Source of the DNA: Thalassiosira profunda
Lineage: Eukaryota; Bacillariophyta; Thalassiosirophyceae; Thalassiosirales; Thalassiosiraceae
Direction of reading: 5' to 3'
NCBI GenBank assembly: GCA_036939355.1
Contig: JALLAP010001406.1
Coordinates: 1-15,049 of the forward strand
DNA length: 15,049 bases
The notes under the pieces were generated by a model that was given only the letters and a program-made list of their open reading frames with translations, did no database searches and was not told the DNA's origin. The position numbers and the translations under genes were made by a program. This document shows positions 7,374 to 14,200 of this stretch, piece by piece. The stretch's first letter is position 1. Each line of letters opens with the position of its first letter.

Positions 7374-9416
7374 TCATTGCTCGCCCTGCCCCCGAAGGAA
7401 CTGCCTCAGCATCTTTTCCTTGACCTGCAACGTTCCCTGCTGCATCTTAGGAACAATACAGTGCACCCCCGGCTTTAGTTCGTCTCGCAATACCTCTCTG
7501 ACGTATTCCCTCATTCGCGACGCCCCCGTGATGAGGGACAGATCCTTCACCTCTTGGTCTTCGCCCTCGCCATGCCTCTCCGCGAGCTGTCGGAAGATGT
7601 ACCTGCACGCTGCTCGAGCGATAGAGAAGCTCATGTGGCTCAAGTCCACCTCCCACGACGTGTCGAGCGAGTCCTTTCGCAGGATCAATCCCCGCGACAC
7701 GGCCTCGACGAAGACCTTGTCGACCCTCTCGCGGTTGGCCTTTCCCATCGCACCATCAAGGGTGGCAATTACTTCCGTCAACGTCACAATGTCGGGCGAT
7801 ATTCTCTCATTGCCGCACATTTCGAGCCACAGGTCAAACACCTCCAGTGCCTTCTCCGCCGCCATCCCTGCGCCGATCAGCGCGTTGTACGCCACGAGAT
7901 CCGGCGTGAGACCTTCGCCCTTCATTTCCTCGAAGAGCTCGAAGGCGGGCTCCCACTGTTTGGAGTTGGCGCACGCGGAGATGGCTGAAGTATACGCCAC
8001 CCTGTTGGGCCTGATGCCATCCGTCTTCATTTGCCGAATCAAGTCAACAGCCTCCTCCCACCGCCCCGCAGCGCCACACGTGCTAATTGCAGAAGAGAAT
8101 GTAAATGAATCTCTCCGCACATTTTCGCGCTCCATCGACTTGATCAAATCCAACGCCTTTTGCCAGAGTACATTCGTATCAGCGTCACCCAAATGTTGCT
8201 TCGATTCCACTCTCGCCGCCTTCGACAGTGCTGCAATCGCCGAATTGTACGTGATCGTGTTGATCCGCAACTTCATCGCCCGCATCTGCTCCAACAACTC
8301 CAACGCCCGCTCCCACTGCCCTCCATTCCCGCACGCCGCCACCGCCACCCCGTACGTCACGTCGTTCGGCTCGATCCCCTCCCCCTTCATCTCGTCCAAC
8401 AACGACAGGGCCTTCTTCCACCGTCTCGTCTTAGCGCACGCGTCCATCGCGGTGGTGTAGCAGTACACGTCCAATTCCATCCCGAGGTCCTTCGCCGCGC
8501 GGAACAATTCGAGCGCCTTCCCCGCCTGCCGTCCCCGGGCGCACGCCTTCATGCTGTTGGACGGTGATGAAAAGGAGTCAAAGAATGTGTTCAAGGGTAA
8601 TGAAGAAGACAAAACAGTCACTCACGCCGTGGTGTAGGTGATCAAGTCCGGATCCACCCCCGGCTCGCGCTGGCACTGGCTGAGGAGGGAGAGGGCCTCC
8701 TTCCACCGCGGCGTTCTGTCGGAGGCGCAGATTTTCAAGAGGGAATTGTAGGTGTAGACACTCGGGCGGACCCGGTTCCTTCGCATCTTCGTGAGGAGGT
8801 TGTTCATCTGGTTGAATTGGTTGGCCTTTGCAAACGCTTGCAGGACAGTTTGGTAGGCGTTTAGCGATGGGTTGGCATCCAGCGAAGCATCTTCCAAGGC
8901 TGTCAGCGTTTGGGAGGCGTCCTGCCACCGTCCCCTCCGCGCATACCCGGATATGACAATCTCGTGGGCGTGTGCGGTGGCACCCTCCATCGTCCCCAGC
9001 AACTCCGCAGCGGTTTCTATCCGATCCTCGTCTTTTTGATTAACGCTCTTCTTCGATCGCTTTGGCTCAATTCCTCCAGCGCTGCAGGCCTCGATGACGG
9101 CGTGATAGGTCGACGGGGACACCTCCCCAGCCGCACCTCTGAGCTCTGCCACGGCATCGTCGACGCGCCCTTCCTCCAGAAGTGAGTGGATGGAGATCGT
9201 CGGTACTCGCTCCGTGCTCTCCCCGTCCGATTGGAGGGTGTACGAGCGCGTCCAGTCGAAGGATCGCGGGCGCCGACGAGTGACGCACGAGGTTGGGGGT
9301 GATGGCTGGCGGGGGCTCGGTTGGAAGGCCGCCGCCACGGGCACCGCGGCGGCCGCCGAGACGATCAAGGTTGCGCAGAGGGCGGCGCCGCTGGGGCGTC
9401 TCCGGGGCGATGGCAT
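7374..9416 (-). CDS. Plastid-type PPR protein with C-terminal Smr-like domain, two exons
   Basis: The exons on the minus strand are 9416-8626 and 8553-7374, giving 656 residues. PPR proteins bind single-stranded RNA in organelles, one base per repeat. The ATG at 9416 (A at -3) gives a signal peptide ending VPVAAA|FQPS, a Phe-at-+1 junction typical of red-type secondary plastids. An open stretch upstream begins only with TTG. About ten PPR units run from about residue 75 to 555. Those at 258-292, 293-327, 328-362, 413-447 and 448-482 are exactly 35 residues, the unit at 363-412 carries a 15-residue insertion, and 483-518 has 36. The C-terminal part (559-656) resembles an Smr domain: VDLSHMSFSIARAA near 566-579 in place of LDLHGxS, and LITGASR near 604-610 in place of TGxGxxS. 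Both motifs are degenerate. The likely role is stabilising, processing or translating a plastid RNA. It diverges from the sulfotransferase gene. Confidence 0.88.
8554..8625 (-). other. Intron of the PPR-Smr gene (72 bp)
   Basis: The donor is ACGGC|GTGAGT and the acceptor CCAACAG|CATG. Splicing joins YTTA to MKACAR inside one 35-residue PPR unit, so the repeat length confirms the boundary exactly. The intron is a multiple of three, but retention meets a TGA in the first codon after the donor. Confidence 0.93.
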
Positions 9417-9690
9417 GGTTGACGGGGTTGCGTTGCGATATCGCCGCGTCGTCTCCTGCCTGGACGGTGCATCTCGTTGTTGTTGAAGTGTATCTTGCCT
9501 TCGTTTCCTGAAGCAGAGCTTTTCTATGAGAGCTTCACCCAAATTGCGTAGGCAAATGAAAATACCATAGCTGTCGCGTCATTCAGATCAACCTCACTCA
9601 AACTCAAGAAGCACACTCCAAGCCTCTCAAACACGCCACAGATCCTCTCGTCGTCGGGCCAGCGATCACCCACAGTCTCGAGCTGTGCAC
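9417..9690. promoter_or_regulatory. Divergent promoter: PPR protein and sulfotransferase
   Basis: These 274 bases separate two outward-facing ATGs. The PPR side has a run of GTTGTTGTTG (about 9478-9487), and the sulfotransferase side is CT-rich with CTCAAAC/CTCAAGA repeats (9590-9640). No TATA box is obvious. Confidence 0.5.
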
Positions 9691-10803
9691 ATGGACTTCT
9701 CATCCCTGCTGGCGTCCGCGGCGGCGTGCCGGGACGGGGCGTTCGCATCGCCCGCTCGCAACAGCCTGCAGGCGTCGCGAAAACGACCTCCCCCCGGCAC
9801 ACACGCCAAACCCTCCCCGTCCTTCCCTTCTCTGCACGGACGCAAACGGGATGGGTCGTTCGAGCTGTCGTTTTTGTGCATCGGGGCCCAAAAGGCGGGG
9901 ACCACGTGGCTGCACACTCAGTTGCAAAAGTGCCCTCGCCTCTCGTTGCCCAGAGAGCAAAAGGAGGTGCACTTCTGGGATTGGCACTGGAGGAAAGGGA
10001 TCGATTGGTATGTGCGCCAGTTCGACCATCCGCCGCGATCGTCGAATGCAAAGAATGGAGATGCTGGTGCACAATCACACAGTCGATTATACGGAGAGAT
10101 CACGCCGTGCTATGTGGTGCTGCCCCCGGCAACCATCGCCGAAATACACCGCTGCTTCCCCCATCTGAAGATTGTGTTCGTCGCCCGCGATCTGGTGGAC
10201 AGGGCGTGGAGCGCGATGATAATGGAACTTCGTGATCAGAGCAAGGGACTAAATCCCGGGGAGTTTGCCGATGGCGCCGGCGGATCGTCCAAAAATGCGA
10301 GGAAGGGGCCGGAAATGTCGGTGGCCCAGCGGCGGAGGATCCAGCAGCAATCGTCTCCGGAATCGCAGCCGGACTCGTACTATCTCGAACGATTGCAGAG
10401 CGAGACGCACGCGAGCCGATCAGATTATGCAACGAATTTGAGGAATTGGTACCGGCATTATCCAGCGGAGAGCATATTGCTTGTGGACTACCGCGAGATG
10501 GAAAGTAATCCAAGGGGAGTATTGGAGAAGATTGCAGTGCATGTTGGAGTGGGAGAGGAGGAGGCCAAAGATTTTGTGGAGAGGCTGAGTGACGATGAGG
10601 TGCGGAGGAGAGTAAATGTTGCAACAAATGCGAAATCTGACGGTGCAAAGGGAAATACGACAGCAACGTCTCAGCATTCGCTGGCGGAGCGGCCGCGTCT
10701 GAAGAAACAAATGGAAGCCTTTCTGCGTCCCCATGCGGCAAAGTTTAATGCCTTGCTGGAGGAGAAAGGATATTCGTGGACGATTGCGGAATACAACAGA
10801 TAA
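9691..10803 (+). CDS. PAPS-dependent sulfotransferase
   Basis: The protein has 370 residues, counted from the ATG at 9691; a GTG two codons upstream is in frame but not a likely start. It would move a sulfuryl group from PAPS to a hydroxyl or amino group on a sugar or small molecule. The 5'-phosphosulfate loop is GAQKAGTTWL at residues 65-74, with K68 as the key Lys. The 3'-phosphate motif is VFVARDLVDRAWS at 162-174 (R166, S174). The C-terminal part has YATNLRNWYRHYP and LLVDYREMESNP, as in the heparan sulfate/NDST-like Sulfotransfer_1 group. A low-complexity insert (about 188-230) follows the second motif. No signal peptide or membrane anchor is visible, unlike the usual Golgi members, so either it is cytosolic or an upstream exon is missing. 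It ends only 20 bases before the stop of the convergent repeat-protein gene. Confidence 0.87.
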   Translation: MDFSSLLASAAACRDGAFASPARNSLQASRKRPPPGTHAKPSPSFPSLHGRKRDGSFELSFLCIGAQKAGTTWLHTQLQKCPRLSLPREQKEVHFWDWHWRKGIDWYVRQFDHPPRSSNAKNGDAGAQSHSRLYGEITPCYVVLPPATIAEIHRCFPHLKIVFVARDLVDRAWSAMIMELRDQSKGLNPGEFADGAGGSSKNARKGPEMSVAQRRRIQQQSSPESQPDSYYLERLQSETHASRSDYATNLRNWYRHYPAESILLVDYREMESNPRGVLEKIAVHVGVGEEEAKDFVERLSDDEVRRRVNVATNAKSDGAKGNTTATSQHSLAERPRLKKQMEAFLRPHAAKFNALLEEKGYSWTIAEYNR

Positions 10804-10823
10804 CGCCTCGGCATTGTGGAACT
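10804..10823. other. 20-bp gap between convergent stop codons
   Basis: The sulfotransferase TAA (10801-10803) and the TAA of the minus-strand repeat protein (10824-10826) are separated by only 20 bases. Any normal 3' UTR must run into the neighbour's coding region, so the two transcripts probably overlap as natural antisense RNAs. Confidence 0.8.
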
Positions 10824-11720
10824 TTATTCGTCATCAGAAACGCTCTCAGAGGCAGGCTTCTTCATGCTTTCAAGTGCCTTCCTCCTGGCCTCCCGCAGCC
10901 TGTCCGCCGCTTTCGCCCCGCTCGACGTGCCATCGCTCGATCTCTCACGATTTTCGTACGATACGATGTCAAGGCCTGTCTCTTTCACGGGAGCGTTATT
11001 TGTCATCCGCCTCGCTGCTCTTGACTCTGCTTGCTCCGGCTCTTGCATCGCAGTAGGTGCAGCCGGATCTGGCGTCGCCAGACTTTGAATTGCTTTTCGC
11101 CGTGCCATCCGCAGTCTGTCGGCCGCAAGCGCACCACTCGACGTGCCATCGTTCGAAACCACGGGGTTCTCCGCCACGGCAATTCCCAGGCCGTGCTCCT
11201 TGACGGTGTTGTGGAATTTGGACCCGTGCCGCTTCGCCCGTTCCCTTTGCCATTTCGGAGGGAGCGGTGCAGGAGGAGGCACCTTTCCCATGCCTTCCAT
11301 CGCCCTTCGTCGGGCCATTCTCAGCCTGTCGGCGGCTAGGGCCCCGCTGGACGTGCCATCGTTCGATCGCACGGGGTTCTCGGATATTTGTACGGTTGAG
11401 TTGCGTTTATTGCCCGCTGCCGTCGGATTGTTGTTGTCCTTTCCCCCCATCTGGCGTGCAGCCACCTTTGCCCTCGCCAGTTGCAGCCGAAAGTCGGGGT
11501 GGATGTTCACTTGGCACAGCGACATCGCGGCGACTTTTCCAGGGTGTGCATCTCCACGCGCGCCATCGCCGCCCTCCGGATTGGAGGATGCGGGTCGACC
11601 GGAGATGCAGAGTTGCGACGCGCGTGAAGGTGCACCTGAACCGACGATGGGATGTCGCATCCGCGACAACGGCCGCGAGGCCCGGCTCGCCAGACCGATC
11701 AAGGTGCCAGCTGCCGCCAT
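10824..11720 (-). CDS. Unrecognised protein with three DGTSSGA-AADRLR repeats, possible mitochondrial leader
   Basis: This is a 298-residue single-exon protein with the ATG in strong context (ACC before, G after). The first 48 residues hold no acid and several Arg (MAAAGTLIGLASRASRPLSR...), like a mitochondrial presequence. Three copies of one motif follow at residues 114-144, 184-214 and 255-286: EN, four variable residues, then DGTSSGALAADRLRMARR with small changes, then an Ala and a helical end. The copies are 70 to 72 residues apart. The linkers before copies two and three also match (NTVKEHGLGI and NAPVKETGLDI), so the real unit is about 70 residues. The linkers are Pro- and Lys/Arg-rich. 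I know no family with this motif. Each copy could be an Arg-rich helix capped by the acidic DGTSSG turn, fit for binding RNA, protein or phosphate groups. It is divergent from the MFS gene across a long, element-bearing promoter. Confidence 0.8.
   Translation of the reverse strand: MAAAGTLIGLASRASRPLSRMRHPIVGSGAPSRASQLCISGRPASSNPEGGDGARGDAHPGKVAAMSLCQVNIHPDFRLQLARAKVAARQMGGKDNNNPTAAGNKRNSTVQISENPVRSNDGTSSGALAADRLRMARRRAMEGMGKVPPPAPLPPKWQRERAKRHGSKFHNTVKEHGLGIAVAENPVVSNDGTSSGALAADRLRMARRKAIQSLATPDPAAPTAMQEPEQAESRAARRMTNNAPVKETGLDIVSYENRERSSDGTSSGAKAADRLREARRKALESMKKPASESVSDDE
10863..10958 (-). repeat. DGTSSG repeat, copy 3
   Basis: It encodes residues 255-286 (YENRERSSDGTSSGAKAADR and onward). 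It is the most diverged copy: Lys replaces Leu after DGTSSGA, and Glu replaces Met in the Arg-rich helix. Confidence 0.85.
11079..11174 (-). repeat. DGTSSG repeat, copy 2
   Basis: It encodes residues 183-214. Its core is identical to copy 1 over DGTSSGALAADRLRMARR, although the underlying codons differ at several third positions, so the protein sequence rather than the DNA has been kept. Confidence 0.88.
11289..11381 (-). repeat. DGTSSG repeat, copy 1
   Basis: It encodes residues 114-144. It has the same core as copy 2, and its upstream linker (NSTVQIS) is shorter than the VKE-GL-I linker of copies 2 and 3. Confidence 0.88.
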
Positions 11721-11801
11721 GGTGCGCTGCCGGGCGACGGATTTGCAGCGCCGGGGCGAGAGGGGCGGCGGGGGTGTGGGTGTGGGTTTTGGTCCTATCT
11801 A

Positions 11802-11995
11802 ATAGGCTTGTGTATTTAGTGGGGGGTTGGGGTTGGGGCCCCCACCTACGGCACGTGGGGGGCCCTCACTAGCTTCCCCTAACAAAACCTTGCTGGAGGC
11901 AGATCCAAAGCTAGTGCCGTTTGTTAGGAGGTGGGGTCCACGTGGGGAGTCCCCACCGTTGGCACGAAATCTCCCCCCTAAATACACAAGCCTAT
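11802..11995. mobile_element. MITE-like non-autonomous element, 194 bp, with TIRs and a 3-bp CTA duplication
   Basis: The element starts ATAGGCTTGTGTATTTAG and ends with the exact reverse complement of those 18 bases. Past that, the two ends still match at four of the next six positions (G-rich on one strand, C-rich on the other). CTA flanks both sides (11799-11801 and 11996-11998), fitting a 3-bp target duplication such as PIF/Harbinger- or CACTA-type elements make. The interior has no coding potential but much foldback: CACTAGCTT with AAGCTAGTG, CCTAACAAA with TTTGTTAGG, GGCCCCC..GGGGGGCC, two CACGTG cores and GGGGTTGGGGTTGGGG. No transposase lies in the window, so movement would depend on one elsewhere. 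The copy number is unknown. Confidence 0.6.
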
Positions 11996-12242
11996 CTAGT
12001 AGGTCCTATGTAGTTGAAAGAAGCTTGTCATTTATCCGCAATATCTTTGTCATCTAAAGCGGAATCAGTTGTATCCTCGCCCGGATCGGATAAGTGAGAA
12101 ATGTGCAAGTCATCCAGCATTCCGGGGGCTCTGCATCCATTTTTGCCCCCCGAAAAAGCGGGGGCTTCCACGTAGGAACTCGTGGGATACATACCAGCTC
12201 AAAGGGTTAACCCTATCCCATTCGGCACAATTGGGACTCCAT

Positions 12243-12267
12243 GGCCCGTTTGGGACCCAAATGGGCC
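12243..12267. repeat. Near-perfect 25-bp palindrome upstream of the MFS gene
   Basis: GGCCCGTTTGGG, one central A, then CCCAAATGGGCC. The arms differ at one position only. It lies 121 bases upstream of the chosen MFS ATG and within the in-frame extension of that gene, which argues that the extension is 5' UTR or promoter and not coding. Confidence 0.75.
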
Positions 12268-12387
12268 AAAATGGCCCGATTTCGGCCCAAATCAGCCACT
12301 GGCTCGCCCCCCAATTCCGGGGGCGCCCCCGCGCCCCCTATGCGCCAAGGCCTACGAGCTACGAGCTCCAGCCACAGATCTCAAGCC

Positions 12388-14037
12388 ATGCCGGCAGTAG
12401 CCCCCACTGCGCCAGCGAGGCGCCCTTCGCGGCGGCGCCTCGTCGCATTGGTGGCATCGGCGGCGATATTGCAATTCACATCGGTCGACTCCCTCTCGCT
12501 GGGCCGCCGCCCAACACAACGCAGGAGCGTGGTGGCACAACATGTTGTGCATCCCAAAGCCAAGGCCAGATGGCAGCGCGTGGCGCGGCCGCCGGCGCTG
12601 CGCCAAACGGCCTCTGCGGCAGAGTCAAGTGATGGTGACGCCGCTGACACATCGCCCAATGCTCCAGGGAGGTTCTTCGGCCGCGATCTCTCCGTCCCCG
12701 CCGTCCTGCTGGCCGCCTTCCTCAACCTCCTCGGCTTCACCATGTCGAGCCCCATCCAACCCGCGTTGGGCCGGCACTTCTCCCTGCCCCTCGGCGCCTC
12801 CTTCGGCAGCCTCTCCTCCGCCTATCCGTTGGGAATGATGCTGGGCGTCTTCCTCTGGCCGACCCTCAGCGACGTCTTCGGAAGAAAGATCGTCATGAGC
12901 CTGACGTTGGCCGGGTCCGGGATGGGGTTGGCGCTGCAAAGCTGGGGCATCCTGCAGAATTGGACGCTGGAGCAATTCCTCGCCGCGCGGGTGTTGACGG
13001 GGTGCTTTGCGGGGAACAGCCCCATCAGCAAGGCGTACCTGGCGGATCGGGGGTCGGAGGGCGACAAGAAGGGGAATTTGGCGCGGTACCTCGCGTGGAA
13101 AGACGCGGCGTCGACATTGGCGTTCATCGTGGGGCCGGTATTTGGAGGGCTGGTGTATCAACTCTTTGGGAGAGGAGTGGATGGCAATTCGAGGCAAATC
13201 TCGTTCGTGATACTGTGTTCGGCAATGGCGTCGCTGTTGGCGTCCGCGGCAGTGACGCTGTTCGTGAAGCCATCGAGAGGGACTGCCTCAGGAGCAGAAG
13301 GGAAGGTTGGATCTGTCTCAGAGGCACAATCCACTTCCGACGACGGCGCCAATGAAGAGGCAAAAGACGAGAAACAGCCCAAGACCGAAATCGTATCCTG
13401 CCCTTTGGGAACGACACTCTGGACCGGCGTCGCCAGCGTGGCCGTCGTCTCGGCGCTATACCACGCGGCCGACTCGGCCTTCTTCGCTTTCTTCCCTTCC
13501 CTCCTTCAGAATTCCCTCGGATTCGACACGCAATCAGTGGGCATGGCGTTCACCTCCTTCGCCGTGCTCAGCTTCTCCATGTCGGCATTTGTCAGCTCAA
13601 GGTTTATGCGGGCTTTTGGGCCGGTGGCGGCGTGCGCAACTGGATTGGGGGCCGTGGCCACAGGGCTTTGGACGTTGGGGATGGCGGCGTCCCTGCCTGC
13701 TGGCGCGAGCTTTGGCATCACGGCTGCCTTCATTTTGGGCGCATCGGCGTTGTACTATACGGGCGTTCCGCTCTACGGGCCCAGTGTGCCTACGATGCTG
13801 TTGCAATGCGTGCCCTCTCACAAGAGAGGAGCAGTCATGGGATTCGATGGGGCGCTCAACACCCTGGCACGGATAATATCGCCATTGGTCATGGGACACA
13901 TTCACCAAGCGAGGGGCGCCGGGGCGTGCTTCAAGGTGGCCGCATCGTGCGTCAATACCGCAGTGTCCGTAGCGCTGGTACGGAGATGGGTCGTGCTGCG
14001 GAAGATGTATGGCAAAAGCGTTTCTGATGCTGAATAA
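12388..14037 (+). CDS. MFS transporter of the DHA1 drug/proton antiporter type, probably plastid-targeted
   Basis: The protein has 549 residues, counted from the ATG at 12388 (G at -3). The frame is open back to an ATG at 12241, but that extension is a low-complexity stretch crossing a palindrome. The later start gives an N-terminal basic region followed by LVALVASAAILQF (18-30) as a signal peptide, then an Arg-rich stretch (about 40-72), a bipartite plastid leader without the classical Phe. The transport domain begins near 100 and has about twelve membrane segments in two halves. Motif A is TLSDVFGRKI at 159-168 in loop 2-3. Motif C, the antiporter signature, is seen as GPVFGG at 249-254 in helix 5. 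An acidic, Ser-rich loop (about 294-335) joins the two halves. The substrate is unknown; small lipophilic compounds or sugars are typical of related proteins. It converges with the RGS gene. Confidence 0.88.
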   Translation: MPAVAPTAPARRPSRRRLVALVASAAILQFTSVDSLSLGRRPTQRRSVVAQHVVHPKAKARWQRVARPPALRQTASAAESSDGDAADTSPNAPGRFFGRDLSVPAVLLAAFLNLLGFTMSSPIQPALGRHFSLPLGASFGSLSSAYPLGMMLGVFLWPTLSDVFGRKIVMSLTLAGSGMGLALQSWGILQNWTLEQFLAARVLTGCFAGNSPISKAYLADRGSEGDKKGNLARYLAWKDAASTLAFIVGPVFGGLVYQLFGRGVDGNSRQISFVILCSAMASLLASAAVTLFVKPSRGTASGAEGKVGSVSEAQSTSDDGANEEAKDEKQPKTEIVSCPLGTTLWTGVASVAVVSALYHAADSAFFAFFPSLLQNSLGFDTQSVGMAFTSFAVLSFSMSAFVSSRFMRAFGPVAACATGLGAVATGLWTLGMAASLPAGASFGITAAFILGASALYYTGVPLYGPSVPTMLLQCVPSHKRGAVMGFDGALNTLARIISPLVMGHIHQARGAGACFKVAASCVNTAVSVALVRRWVVLRKMYGKSVSDAE

Positions 14038-14165
14038 ATCTATTGTTACGCTGATCATAATCCTCCAGGCCAAGTCCGGCTGATTGTTACGTCTGGTGCT
14101 CTGGCCGATTGTTTCACCCGTGTCTGCGAGTTTCATCTCCCGTCTCACTGGCAGTGCTTCCCTCC

Positions 14166-14200
14166 CCTCAAGTCCCTTGAGGTTTGACTTCTTCAAGTCA
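14166..14200. terminator. Two adjacent hairpins between convergent 3' ends
   Basis: Hairpin one is CCTCAAG-TCC-CTTGAGG (14166-14182), with a perfect 7-bp stem. Hairpin two is TGACTT-CTTC-AAGTCA (14185-14200), with a perfect 6-bp stem whose loop overlaps the RGS stop codon (14193-14195). Both could form in either transcript. They may be 3'-end or RNA-stability structures; eukaryotic termination through them is only a guess. Confidence 0.4.

Larger units (their letters stand above)
11721..12387. promoter_or_regulatory. Long divergent promoter region with a MITE-like insertion and palindrome cluster
   Basis: These 667 bases separate the start codons of the repeat-protein gene and the MFS gene, two to three times the length of the other divergent promoters here. 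The MITE-like element (11802-11995) accounts for about 197 bases of the excess. The remainder near the MFS start holds several palindromes (GGGTTAACCC at 12204-12213, and GGCCCGTTTGGG facing CCCAAATGGGCC at 12243-12267) and a 6-bp hairpin with GCCCCC at 12145 and GGGGGC at 12160. TGGGCC at 12262-12267 and GGCCCA at 12284-12289 resemble plant site II elements bound by TCP factors. No gene is supported here. Confidence 0.6.

Noticed and set aside
7420..8460. A 346-codon open frame on the plus strand opposite the PPR exon
   Set aside because: It is the mirror of a well-supported PPR coding region whose 35-residue repeats match exactly. Its own translation is Ser/Arg/Pro-rich with no domain.
9417..9542. 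Extension of the PPR protein upstream of its ATG
   Set aside because: The extension has only a TTG at its start, and the ATG at 9416 gives a proper signal peptide in good context.
11821..11848. An internal telomere repeat
   Set aside because: Only two to three TTGGGG units are present and they lie inside an element with clear terminal inverted repeats.
12241..12387. A 49-codon N-terminal extension of the MFS protein
   Set aside because: It would bury the signal peptide inside the chain and translates a 25-bp palindrome. The downstream ATG gives a normal leader.
12069..12632. A 187-codon plus-strand frame ahead of and into the MFS gene
   Set aside because: It crosses palindromes and overlaps the MFS coding region in another frame, with a low-complexity translation.
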